Origin: Pseudoclavibacter soli DSM 23366
GTDB taxonomy: Bacteria > Actinomycetota > Actinomycetes > Actinomycetales > Microbacteriaceae
DNA length: 64,000 nucleotides
Assembly (NCBI RefSeq): GCF_000423505.1
Contig: NZ_AUIC01000003.1
Coordinates: 248,001-312,000, forward strand
Direction of reading: 5' to 3'
Below are positions 1 through 8,342 of the stretch, one piece after another. Under the pieces are notes generated by a model. The model had not been told where the DNA came from and made no database searches. It worked only from the letters and a program-made list of their open reading frames with translations. Each line of letters begins with the position of its first letter. Position 1 is the first letter of the stretch. A program made the position numbers and the translations under genes.

Positions 1-373
1 TGAGCGACCCGAGGTCGACAACGTCGTAGCCGTTGGCCGTGCGGCGAAACTCGGTGTGCCGACGAGACACCGTCACATCATCGAGAAAAATGTCTGCGTT
101 GGGGTGACGCCCCACGGTGACCACATCTGAGTCGAGCAGGAATCGCGAGCCAACATTGGGCCCCTGTCGCACGATCAGCAGTGCTGATCGCGAGGGCAGT
201 GAGGCGATTGCCTCAAGCTCTTCAGGGCTGACGCCGATGTGGATGGCCCCGGTCTGCAGCAGCTGTTTGGCGAAGGTGCTGGTGAAGGTCAGTGTGCTGT
301 CGTCGCCGCTGACCACGGTCTGCGGGGGGACGACCGGAACCCCGTCTTCTGCAGGATGCTCTTCGCTGCTCAT
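1..373 (-). CDS. FHA-domain signalling protein, GarA/OdhI-like (3' end outside window)
   Basis: The first 124 codons read leftward from ATG at 373, behind an AAGGAG ribosome site, and run off the window. Residues about 63-124 form the start of an FHA domain (SALLIVRQGPNVGSRFLLD, then GRHPNADIFLDDVTVSRRH), nearly the wording of actinobacterial GarA/OdhI. In that family the FHA protein binds and inhibits 2-oxoglutarate dehydrogenase and tunes glutamate metabolism until Ser/Thr kinases phosphorylate an N-terminal ETTS-type threonine. Here the region around residues 27-34 reads LTFTSTF, so the phospho-switch would differ in detail. The family is clear; the regulatory role is inferred from homologues. 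Confidence 0.88.
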   Translation of the reverse strand, partial: MSSEEHPAEDGVPVVPPQTVVSGDDSTLTFTSTFAKQLLQTGAIHIGVSPEELEAIASLPSRSALLIVRQGPNVGSRFLLDSDVVTVGRHPNADIFLDDVTVSRRHTEFRRTANGYDVVDLGSL

Positions 374-475
374 CGCCACTCCTTCTCGCGCTACCCGCAC
401 CAGCCTACTCGATTCCGAAAGATATCGGCGATGCTGTTTCCCCAGGTGCAACCAATCTGGAGCACTTCGAGCAGC

Positions 476-1237
476 TCACTCCGCAGGAGCCGACTCAACC
501 GAGTTGCGTCGCTGCTCACTGAGCCGCTCATATTTGTGGCGGGTGCGCTGGTCGCTGCGCAGGTACTCGGCCTGTTTCGAGGGGCGCATCGATCGCACAA
601 TGTCGATGCTGGCACGCACTCGACCGCTGAGTCGGATGCGCCCACCGATGAGCTTCACGGCAAGAGCCACGTCGATGTCTTCGGTGACCTCAGCGTCATC
701 GCGCGAGATGATGTCACGGATGCGCTCCCAGGTCTCATGCCGCAGCGCCATGTTGTGCCCGTACAGAAGCGGTCCGCTGCCGACGGTCAGACGGTTGTAG
801 GCGCGAAACGCGCGATACCCCAAGTAGCCGGCCGGGGCCATCCAATGCGGCAGCCGAACCTCGGTTGCGACGCCGGCGACTGCATCGCAGCGCGGGTCGG
901 CGGCGAACACCCGCTGCAGCCCGCTCACCCAGTCGGGCTCGACGGCGGTGTCAGCGTCGATGCGCGCGAGAATCGCCCCTTTGGCGGCATCGAAGCCCGT
1001 GGCTCGAGCTGCCGCGATGCTGCGCTTGGGCTCGCGGATGACTCGCGCACCAGCGGCCTCGGCAATCTCGATCGTGCGATCAGTCGAGCCGTTGTCGACG
1101 ACGATGATCTCGTACGCAGGCACCGTCTGACGGGCGAGCGCGGCGAGGCATGCGGCGATGCGCTGCTCTTCGTTGAGCGTCGGGATGATGACGGAGACGG
1201 TCAGCGCCAGATCTCGGGCGGCGTCGGTGCGTGGCAC
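476..1237 (-). CDS. Glycosyltransferase family 2
   Basis: A GT-A fold glycosyltransferase of about 253 residues. It opens with the nucleotide-sugar strand VSVIIPTLNEEQRI (residues 14-27), has VVDNGSTDRT near 47-56, the metal-binding DAD at 94-96, and an ED pair near 185 that would serve as catalytic base. No membrane segment is obvious, so it probably acts at the inner face of the membrane. The start is a GTG; AAGGAG lies 12 bases upstream, rather far. The acceptor cannot be told from sequence. It stands between the FHA protein and a GNAT gene with no evident pathway partners. Confidence 0.85.
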   Translation of the reverse strand: MPRTDAARDLALTVSVIIPTLNEEQRIAACLAALARQTVPAYEIIVVDNGSTDRTIEIAEAAGARVIREPKRSIAAARATGFDAAKGAILARIDADTAVEPDWVSGLQRVFAADPRCDAVAGVATEVRLPHWMAPAGYLGYRAFRAYNRLTVGSGPLLYGHNMALRHETWERIRDIISRDDAEVTEDIDVALAVKLIGGRIRLSGRVRASIDIVRSMRPSKQAEYLRSDQRTRHKYERLSEQRRNSVESAPAE

Positions 1238-1335
1238 GATGAGGTTGCACTCCTTAGCGAGAAAGACTGGCGGGGACGTCCTCCGTCAACCTACACCACA
1301 TGGCGCTGGTGCTTTGGCGGCTTGCCGCGAACACC

Positions 1336-1875
1336 TCAGACTGGAGCAGATTCCAGATCAACGCCGTCAGCGGCAAGATCGAGCTGCAACAGCACCAGAT
1401 CTCGCCAGGCCCCGTGTTTGAACCCGACGCGTTCGAGCGTGCCCGCCGAGCGAAACCCGAGGCGTTCGTGCAAACGCACACTGCCGACGTTGGATGCTTC
1501 AATGCGCGCGACCGCACGTCGCTGCCCCAGCGTGGTCAGCCCGTCGATCAGCTCGGTCATCAGGGCTCGGCCGATGCCGCCAGCCTGGGCGTCGATGTCG
1601 ACGTAGACGCTCGTCTCGCAGGTCCAGTCGAAAGCCTGCCGCTCGCCGAAGGCGTGCGCGCAGGCGTAGCCGAGCACGTCGTCACCTCTGCAGGCGACCA
1701 GCCACAGGTGTCGACGCGCGGCTTCGGCCATCCGCTGGCTCATCTGCGCCGGGCTGGGTGCGACGGTCTCGAAGGTGGCGACAGACTCGCGCACGTAGTG
1801 ACCGTAGATGCGCGCACATGCTGCTGCGTCGGCGGGTTGGGCGGGACGAATGACGAGTGCGGGTGTCTGAGTCAC
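1336..1875 (-). CDS. GNAT-family N-acetyltransferase, phosphinothricin-acetyltransferase-like
   Basis: The product (about 179 residues from GTG at 1875) begins LVIRPAQPADAAACARIYGHYV and carries TFETVAPSP, YVDIDAQAGGIGRALM (acetyl-CoA pyrophosphate loop) and a closing NVGSVRLHERLGFRSAGTLERVGFK. That order is typical of Pat/Bar-type acetyltransferases acting on amino-acid analogues. The frame is open to a GTG at 1911, but 1875 fits the family better and has TACGCT six bases before it, an arrangement seen in leaderless actinobacterial genes. Substrate unknown. Confidence 0.82.
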   Translation of the reverse strand: MTQTPALVIRPAQPADAAACARIYGHYVRESVATFETVAPSPAQMSQRMAEAARRHLWLVACRGDDVLGYACAHAFGERQAFDWTCETSVYVDIDAQAGGIGRALMTELIDGLTTLGQRRAVARIEASNVGSVRLHERLGFRSAGTLERVGFKHGAWRDLVLLQLDLAADGVDLESAPV

Positions 1876-1977
1876 CCTTCGAGCGTAGCGAGTGCGCCAC
1901 CGGAGTGTCACCGGTTGCGCGTACAGTGAGAATCAGGCGGCGAGGGCCGCCTCATGATCATCCTCCGGAGTGCACGC

Positions 1978-4614
1978 ATGTCGAAGAAGTCTGCCGACCG
2001 CCACCCGACGCCTCACGCGCGCCCGCTGCCCTGGCGCAGTGAGGCCTGCTGGGCCAAAGACGCCGAGAGCGTCACCCACGATCTCGACAGCTCGGCCGCC
2101 GGGCTCACCTCTGCCGAGGCGGCGCAGCGTCAGGCCGAGATCGCCCGCATCGATGGGCGCGCGCATCACGCGCATCCCACTGCGGCGATGCTCGCCCGTC
2201 AGTTCACCTCGCCGATCATTCTGCTGCTGTTGGCGGCGGCGGTCATCTCGTTTCTGGTCAGTGATGCCATTGACGGGGCCATCGTCATCGCGATCGTGGT
2301 GCTTAGTGGTCTGCTCGGGTTTTGGCAGGAGCACCGCGCGGGCAGCGCTGTCAGCGCGCTGATGGCCCGGGTGGCGGTGACTGCCACCGTGCATCGCGAC
2401 GGGCAAGACACCGAGGTGCCGCTGACCGAGATCGTGCCCGGCGATGTGGTCGAGCTGTCTGCCGGCTCCATCATTCCGGCTGACGGGCGTCTGCTCACCA
2501 GTGATCAGCTGCTGGTCGACGAATCGGCGCTTACCGGTGAGTCGTTTCCGGTCGAGAAGGTCGCCTCGGGCACCGTGCCGGCCGACGCGTCTCTGGCCGC
2601 CCGACGCACCGCGGTGTTTCAGGGCGGGCATGTGGTCAGCGGCACGGCACGCATGGTGGCCGTGGCCACCGGCACGCGCACCGAGTTCGGGCAGGTTTCG
2701 AAGTCGCTGACCACTCGCACGCAGGCCAGCGAGTTTCAGCAGGGGCTGGCCGGCTTTGGCCGCATGCTGCTGCGCATCATGGTGGTGCTCACCGTCTTCA
2801 TTCTGGTGGTCAACACGGTGCTCGGCCGCTCGCTCATCGAGTCGCTCATGTTCGCGCTGGCGCTGGCCATCGGGCTCACCCCGCAGATGCTACCGGCGAT
2901 CACCTCGGTCAGTCTGGCCACCGGAGCGCGCAAGATGGCCGAGCGCCAGGTGATCGTCAAACGGTTGTCGGCGATCGAAGATCTGGGCTCGGTACAAGTG
3001 CTGTGCACCGATAAAACGGGCACCATCACGCAGGGTGCAGCGCAGCTCGATCGAGCCGAGGCCATCTCGACGGCGCCAGCCGAGGCCGATGCACTCGATG
3101 CTGACGTGCTGCAGCTGGCTTTGGTCAACGCCGGCGGGCAGCGCGGCTTCGCCAACCCGCTCGACCAGGCGGTGCTGGCCCGCGGCAGCATGCCCGAGGG
3201 TCTGCGGGTGATCGGCGAGGTGCCCTATGACTTCACTCGCCGCAGACTCAGCGTCGCAGTGATCGACGCGCATGCCAAGCCGGGCGCCAGCGGAGTGCTG
3301 GTGTGCAAGGGCGCATTCGACCAGGTACTCTCCTGCTGCACAAACGTGCGTCAAGACGGCCACGACGTCGCACTCGACACAGTGCGAGAGCCCTTGCAGC
3401 GGCGCTTCGAGCAGCTCAGCAGCGACGGCTATCGAGTGCTGGCGATCGCCACTGGCGTGGTGCACACCTCAGGCGATGACGATCAGCCGGCCGCCGAGTT
3501 GAGCGTCGCCGACGAGCAGGGGCTCACCCTGCGCGGCCTGCTCTGCTTCCACGACCCCGTCAAAGACGATGTGCTCGAAGACATCACCGGGCTGCACGCG
3601 CTGGGTGTCACGGTCAAGGTCATCACCGGCGATAACCGCTTCGCCGCCGGCAAGGTGGCTCGCGACCTCGGTCTCGATGCCGCCGATGTGGTCACCGGCC
3701 CGCAGCTCGAGAAAGTCGATGATGGCGCACTGCAGGCGCTCGTGCAACGAGCCTCGGTCTTCGCCGAAGTCGAACCCACGCACAAGGCACGCATTGTCAC
3801 GGCCCTGCGCGCCGGCACCGACGACACCGGCCAGCACACTGCGGTGGCCTTTCTCGGCGACGGCATCAACGACGCCCCTGCGCTGCACGCCGCCGACGTC
3901 GGCATCTCTGTCGACACCGCGCACGAGGTGGCCCGCGACGCGGCCGCAGTCGTGCTGCTCGACAAGAGTCTCGGCGTCATCCTCGACGGCGTTCGTCTGG
4001 GGCGCGAGACCTTCGCGAACACGCTCAAATATGTGCGAGTGACCACCAGTGCGAGCTTCGGCAACATGATCTCGATGGCCTTCGCCAGTCTGTTTCTGCC
4101 GTTCTTGCCAATGCTGCCTCGGCAGGTGCTGGTGCTCAACTTTTTGACCGACCTGCCCTCGATGGCCATCGCCTCCGACCGCGTCGATGACGAACTGGTC
4201 GAGCGCCCCGGACGCTGGCGCATCGGTTCGATCCGCACGTTCATGATCGTGTTCGGCGTGCTGTCGGCCCTGTTCGACATCATCACCTTCGGTGTGCTCA
4301 TGCTGGGCTTCGGCACCGACGACACCATGTTCCGCAGCGCCTGGTTCATCGAGTCGACCCTCACTGAGCTGGCTGTGCTGTTCTCGATGCGCACCGCCCG
4401 CCCGATTCTGCGCAGTCGGCCCGGGCGTGGCCTGCTGGTGCTGAGCCTCGTGGTGGCCGTCATCACGCTCGCGCTGCCCTACTCCCCTGTTGCCGGGCTG
4501 CTCGGCATCGACGATGTGCCGTGGCCGATCTTGGGTGCCCTGGTCGTCATCACCGTGGTCTATGTGGCCGCCAACGAGCTGCTCAAACGCCGGTTCATTC
4601 TGCGACAGAAGTGA
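1978..4614 (+). CDS. mgtA: Mg2+-importing P-type ATPase (MgtA/MgtB type)
   Basis: A P3-type ATPase of 878 residues. The phosphorylation motif CTDKTGTIT lies near residue 343, the TGES-type actuator sequence LTGESFPVEK near 186, the hinge GDGINDAPAL near 626, and hydrophobic segments sit in pairs before and after the catalytic core, with four more at the C terminus. Length and order match bacterial magnesium-translocating ATPases, which bring Mg2+ into the cell. The ATG at 1978 is preferred over the in-frame ATG at 1954 because a CCGGAG site stands seven bases before it. No Mg-sensing leader can be recognised in the short gap upstream. Confidence 0.93.
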   Translation: MSKKSADRHPTPHARPLPWRSEACWAKDAESVTHDLDSSAAGLTSAEAAQRQAEIARIDGRAHHAHPTAAMLARQFTSPIILLLLAAAVISFLVSDAIDGAIVIAIVVLSGLLGFWQEHRAGSAVSALMARVAVTATVHRDGQDTEVPLTEIVPGDVVELSAGSIIPADGRLLTSDQLLVDESALTGESFPVEKVASGTVPADASLAARRTAVFQGGHVVSGTARMVAVATGTRTEFGQVSKSLTTRTQASEFQQGLAGFGRMLLRIMVVLTVFILVVNTVLGRSLIESLMFALALAIGLTPQMLPAITSVSLATGARKMAERQVIVKRLSAIEDLGSVQVLCTDKTGTITQGAAQLDRAEAISTAPAEADALDADVLQLALVNAGGQRGFANPLDQAVLARGSMPEGLRVIGEVPYDFTRRRLSVAVIDAHAKPGASGVLVCKGAFDQVLSCCTNVRQDGHDVALDTVREPLQRRFEQLSSDGYRVLAIATGVVHTSGDDDQPAAELSVADEQGLTLRGLLCFHDPVKDDVLEDITGLHALGVTVKVITGDNRFAAGKVARDLGLDAADVVTGPQLEKVDDGALQALVQRASVFAEVEPTHKARIVTALRAGTDDTGQHTAVAFLGDGINDAPALHAADVGISVDTAHEVARDAAAVVLLDKSLGVILDGVRLGRETFANTLKYVRVTTSASFGNMISMAFASLFLPFLPMLPRQVLVLNFLTDLPSMAIASDRVDDELVERPGRWRIGSIRTFMIVFGVLSALFDIITFGVLMLGFGTDDTMFRSAWFIESTLTELAVLFSMRTARPILRSRPGRGLLVLSLVVAVITLALPYSPVAGLLGIDDVPWPILGALVVITVVYVAANELLKRRFILRQK

Positions 4615-4628
4615 GTTGACCCCGAGGG

Positions 4629-5355
4629 TCAGAGCGTAGCGAGTGCCGCGGTGAGGGCCCAGGCCACGGCCACGAACATCCCGTCGCGCAATCGCAGCGG
4701 GCATGCGTCATGCACCGTTCGGCTTGGTTGGGCGCCGAAGCCGCGCGCATCCATGGCGATGGCCAGTTGATCGGCATGCCGAAAGGCGGCCATCAGCACC
4801 GGCACCGTGAGCCCGGCCGAGATGCGCCACGCGCGCAGGCGTGCACCACGCGCCCGCAGTCGTGCTTGGGCGCGCACCGTCGCGATGTCATCACGCATCA
4901 GCACGGCGAAGCGACGCCCCAGCCCGGTCACATCGAACAGACGATACGGCAGGTGCCACAAACCGATGCAGGTGTCGGCGAGCACTCGCCAACGCAGCCA
5001 CACCATCGTGGCGCCGAACAGCGCCATGACCCCGACAATGCGCAGTGCACCGCCGGCGGCGAGCAGTGCGCTTGCCTCGGTCGGCCGGCATCGGCAGCCA
5101 CTCGATGACGGCTTCGCCGGCGGCACGCGGCAGCGATACCGCAAAGCCCGTCCAGAGCACCGCGGCCGTCACCGCGAGCGTGAGAAACAGCCCGAAGCCG
5201 ACCCGCAGACCGCGAGCGAACCCCGCGAGCACACAGATCGCCACCACGACCATGCCAAACGTGAGCCGATCGGTCACCAGCACCGCCACCATCGCTGGCA
5301 GCGGGGCGAGCGCCACGGCGGCCGGATGCACGAGCGGCTGAGCGCGCCGGCTCAC
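4629..5355 (-). pseudogene. ECF transporter T component (EcfT/CbiQ family), frameshifted
   Basis: Two overlapping frames together encode one EcfT-like membrane protein of about 240 residues. The first (from GTG at 5355) runs to AVIEWLPMPAD near 5095; the next frame then continues with ALLAAGGALRIVGVMALFG, the conserved AIAMDARGF segment that couples to the ATPases, and ends at 4629. The two frames differ by one base, so either one base was gained or two were lost near 5090. It may be a real lesion or a sequencing error. The GTGA overlap with the upstream ATPase shows it belonged to the transporter operon. Confidence 0.82.
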
Positions 5356-6053
5356 CTGGGCACCTGCTCGAGTCGTCGCCCCTGCACATGCAGCCGATGC
5401 GTCGCCAAATCTGCGAAGAGATGGGGGTCATGTGTGGCAATCACGGTGACGCGCTCTGCTCTCTCGCGTTCGAGCAGAGCGCGCACCCGCGCGATGCCGG
5501 TGCGATCTTGAGAGCTGGTGGGCTCGTCGAGCTGCACGAGCTTCGGTGCTCCAGCGAGGGCACAGGCGACTGCCAGCCGCTGGCGCTGCCCACCCGAGAG
5601 GCGCAGCGGATGTCGCTCGGACATCCCGCCGAGCCCCGCCAGCTCGAGCAGCTGGTCGACCTGCGCAGCATCGGCGTCTCGAGCCCGGTCATGGCCGAGT
5701 GCCTGCGCCAGTTCGGCACGCACCGTGCGCCCCAACAGGAGATCGGCAGCTCGCTGGCCGGCCATGCCAATGCCGGCTGATATGCGTTGCCGCACTTTGG
5801 GGCGAATGCGCCGCTGTGCTGCCCTACCCCGACCGGCCAGTGCCTGCAGCAGTGTGGTTTTGCCGGTGCCGTTGGCTCCGGTGAGCAGTGCGATCGCTCC
5901 AGTGGGCAGATCGATGTCGGCCGCGTCGACCAGGGTGCGGCCGGGCACCTGCAAGGTGAGCCCTGACGCTCGCAGTGCCCTCGGTTCATTCGTAGCCGCT
6001 GCCGGTTGCGCCTGCCCGGGTACGCTGGCCGCCGTCTGATCGTCGACGCGCAA
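5352..6053 (-). CDS. ECF/ABC transporter ATP-binding protein (second ATPase)
   Basis: A 233-residue ABC ATPase: Walker A GANGTGKTT near residue 59, Q-loop GMAGQR, signature LSGGQRQRLAVACAL, Walker B KLVQLDEPTSSQD and switch histidine ATHDPH. All key residues are intact. It begins with TTG at 6053, 21 bases after its upstream partner, and its stop overlaps the EcfT start by four bases. In ECF transporters two such ATPases pair with the T protein to drive uptake through the S protein. The first ~30 residues are non-conserved, so a later start is possible. Confidence 0.85.
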   Translation of the reverse strand: MRVDDQTAASVPGQAQPAAATNEPRALRASGLTLQVPGRTLVDAADIDLPTGAIALLTGANGTGKTTLLQALAGRGRAAQRRIRPKVRQRISAGIGMAGQRAADLLLGRTVRAELAQALGHDRARDADAAQVDQLLELAGLGGMSERHPLRLSGGQRQRLAVACALAGAPKLVQLDEPTSSQDRTGIARVRALLERERAERVTVIATHDPHLFADLATHRLHVQGRRLEQVPR

Positions 6054-6074
6054 CCCCAGGGCCTCAGCTCGGGC

Positions 6075-6764
6075 TCACTGATCGACCAGCACCTGCGGCA
6101 CCGTGCCGTCGAGCACCACCTGCCCCTGATCGAGCACGAGACAGCGATCGGCTCGCTGACGATGAGCGGCCAGTCGGTGGTCGACTGCGATAACGGTGAC
6201 CCCGCGCTCAACACGCGCCTGATCGAGCGCCTGTCCGAAGGCCTGCACAGCATCGGCATCGAGCGCACTCGACGCCTCATCGAGCACCAGGGCTGCGGCG
6301 AGCGCCAGGCGCTGCTGTTCTCCGCCCGATAGGCGTGCGGGGTCGTGGGTTTCGTCGAGGTGAGCGAGACCGACCAGTTGCAACGCCTCGCGGGCGCGGC
6401 GGTCGACCTCGTGGGCGGGCAGACACCGGTAGTCGAGGCCGGCTCGGACTTCGTCGAGCACAGTGTCGCGGAACAGCTGCACCTGCGGACTCTGCCAGAC
6501 TGCGGCGACCAGACTGGCGCGCTCGGCGGCAGAGACGTCGGCAATATCGCGCCCATCGATCAGACACTGGCCCGACCACTCGGCGTCGGTGCCGGCGTCG
6601 AGCACGCCGATGACGGCGAGTACGAGTGTTGATTTACCTGAGCCGGTGGGCCCGGCCACGAGAGTGTAACTGCCGGCGTCGAAGGTCAGGTCGAGACCTG
6701 CGAGCACCTCGCCAGTGTCGGCGTAGCCGACGTGCAGGTCGCGGATCTCGACAGTGGCGCTCAG
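6075..6764 (-). CDS. ECF/ABC transporter ATP-binding protein (first ATPase), possibly defective
   Basis: An ABC ATPase with Walker A AGPTGSGKST, Q-loop VWQSPQVQLF, signature LSGGEQQRLALAAAL and D-loop SSALDADAV. Two features are odd. No ATG, GTG or TTG fits the family start; the best candidate is CTG at 6764, overlapping the stop of the S gene (CTGA) behind AAGGCGGAG. And only a few residues separate the signature helix from VLDEASS, whereas relatives have about eight more leading into Walker B, so an in-frame deletion is likely. With the broken EcfT this suggests a decaying transporter. Confidence 0.72.
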   Translation of the reverse strand: MSATVEIRDLHVGYADTGEVLAGLDLTFDAGSYTLVAGPTGSGKSTLVLAVIGVLDAGTDAEWSGQCLIDGRDIADVSAAERASLVAAVWQSPQVQLFRDTVLDEVRAGLDYRCLPAHEVDRRAREALQLVGLAHLDETHDPARLSGGEQQRLALAAALVLDEASSALDADAVQAFGQALDQARVERGVTVIAVDHRLAAHRQRADRCLVLDQGQVVLDGTVPQVLVDQ

Positions 6765-7354
6765 CGCTCCGCCTTGGCCGGTGTTGCGCGTCGCGACCCG
6801 CTTGCCTCGACCGTGAACCCGGCTTTGAATAGGCCTCTGGTGATCAGCCAAGCCAGCCAGCCGAACAGAGCGCCGGTGACGATGCGCACTGCCAGGGCGA
6901 CCAGCATGAGACCGGCGTCGAGCACGCGGAACTCTTGCACGGTGAACATGAAGCCGTAGCTCATGACCCCGGCGGCGATACCCGCGATCACCGCCCACCA
7001 CAGCGTGCGACGGGCACCGACGGCGACCTCGGCGCCACTGCGTCGAGCCTGCGCTCGAAAGAGAGCAAAGACCGCCTCAATGACGATAGCGGCGAGCAGG
7101 GCCATGGTGCCGACACCGACCACGGCACCGATGAAGCCAGTGATCAGAGCGGAGCCGAAGCGCGGTACGAGCAGCGCCGCGACGATGATCATCAGGTACC
7201 AAGGCACGATGGGCGCTGGTGCGCCGAGCCACGGTGCAGTGGTCCAGAACATCACACCGAGCACGCGCGAAAGGTGAACGAACGCGGCAGTGAACGCCCC
7301 GAGCACCACGCAGACGAGCAGAGAGCGGGTGGTGAACTTCTGGCTGCGCGCCAT
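6761..7354 (-). CDS. ECF-type transporter S (substrate-binding) component
   Basis: An integral membrane protein of 197 residues with about five or six hydrophobic segments (LLVCVVLGAFTAAFV near 12, YLMIIVAALLVP, ALITGFIGAVVGVGTMALL, and three C-terminal ones) and short charged loops. It is the first gene of the S-ATPase-ATPase-T operon and looks like the YkoE/ThiW class of S components. The ligand cannot be read from sequence. Its promoter region is shared with a siderophore-interacting protein and holds an iron-box-like site, so an iron chelate or heme is a fair guess, but thiamin-type ligands remain possible. Confidence 0.75.
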   Translation of the reverse strand: MARSQKFTTRSLLVCVVLGAFTAAFVHLSRVLGVMFWTTAPWLGAPAPIVPWYLMIIVAALLVPRFGSALITGFIGAVVGVGTMALLAAIVIEAVFALFRAQARRSGAEVAVGARRTLWWAVIAGIAAGVMSYGFMFTVQEFRVLDAGLMLVALAVRIVTGALFGWLAWLITRGLFKAGFTVEASGSRRATPAKAER

Positions 7355-7403
7355 GAGGATCCTCTCGGTATGTGGCTTGTCGTCTCAAATCATGAGATGT
7401 GGG

Positions 7404-7422
7404 TAATGGTAGCCTAATCCGC
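7404..7422. promoter_or_regulatory. Putative DtxR/IdeR iron box between divergent genes
   Basis: The 19 bases centred on AGCCTAA match 12 of 19 positions of the DtxR/IdeR consensus (TTAGGTTAGCCTAACCTAA). The site sits in the 109-base gap between the ECF S gene (leftward) and the siderophore-interacting protein (rightward), where an iron-loaded repressor could shut off both. Confidence 0.55.
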
Positions 7423-7463
7423 GCAACGCAACCTTGGTCGCCTCACCGATTGGAGCATCCCCC

Positions 7464-8318
7464 ATGGCCGAAACGAACGATCGACCGAAAGCCATGCTCG
7501 AGCGCTGGCCCGTGCGCATTCGCCAGCTGCAGCTGCTGCGCCGTGAACTCGTCACCCCGCGCATGCTGCGCATCACTCTGGGCGGCGACGAGCATGTGGG
7601 GTTCGAGAGTCACATTGCCGACGAGCACGTCAAGCTGCTGTTTCCGAGCACAGAGGCCGAGCTCGGGCGCATCCCGGTGGCCGACGGTGACCGGCTGCGG
7701 TGGCCCAAGCCACTGGTGCCCAGCCGCGACTACACCGTGCGCAGTTACGACCCGCAGGCTGGCGAAGTCGAGATCGACGTGGTGATGCACGAGCACGGCG
7801 TGGCCTCGACTTGGGCGCGCGAGGCACCAATCGGTGCCGACATCTGGCTGGCTGGGCCGCCTCGTGGCATCCGCATTCCAGCCGAATTCACATGGCAGTG
7901 CTATTTGGGCGACGAGACCGCACTGCCAGCCATCGCGCGGCGGCTGGCCGAGCTCGATGCGTCAGTGACCGGGCTCGCAGTGATCGAGATCAATGACGAT
8001 GCCGAACGGCAGCCACTGGTTGCGCCACCGGGCGTTGAGGTGCGCTGGCTCACCCGTGACGGCGCACCCGCGGGCACCACCACACTGCTGGCTGACGCCG
8101 CGCGCACCATCGAGATTCCCTCAGGCGGCGGCGCATATGTCTGGTACGGCGGCGAGCAGGCGGCCATCAAACCTCTGCGCGCCTGGGTGAAGGCCGCGGG
8201 CCTTGGCGCCGGCGAGTTCGACTTCACCGGGTACTGGCGCCGGGGTGCGCACGGCAATCAGCTCTCAGCTCGTGATGTCGCCCACGCGCTGAAGCACCTG
8301 CTGCACATTCCGCACTGA
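7464..8318 (+). CDS. Siderophore-interacting FAD protein (SIP family)
   Basis: A 284-residue flavoprotein reductase of the SIP/ViuB family. The N-terminal barrel has VTPRMLRITLGGDEH and the FAD-binding stretch SRDYTVRSYDPQAGEVEIDVVMHEHGVASTWA in family order; the C-terminal NAD(P)H lobe shows YLGDETALPAIARRL and the closing YWRRG. Such enzymes release iron from imported ferric siderophores by reduction. The ATG at 7464 follows TTGGAG by eight bases; an upstream in-frame TTG at 7434 lacks support. The iron-box-like site just upstream argues for iron repression. Confidence 0.9.
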   Translation: MAETNDRPKAMLERWPVRIRQLQLLRRELVTPRMLRITLGGDEHVGFESHIADEHVKLLFPSTEAELGRIPVADGDRLRWPKPLVPSRDYTVRSYDPQAGEVEIDVVMHEHGVASTWAREAPIGADIWLAGPPRGIRIPAEFTWQCYLGDETALPAIARRLAELDASVTGLAVIEINDDAERQPLVAPPGVEVRWLTRDGAPAGTTTLLADAARTIEIPSGGGAYVWYGGEQAAIKPLRAWVKAAGLGAGEFDFTGYWRRGAHGNQLSARDVAHALKHLLHIPH

Positions 8319-8342
8319 TCGCAACCGGGGCATCCGGCCGGC

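Noticed and set aside
3469-4704. 411-codon minus-strand frame opposite mgtA
   Set aside because: Antisense shadow, His/Asp/Gln-rich, no motif; mgtA is certain.
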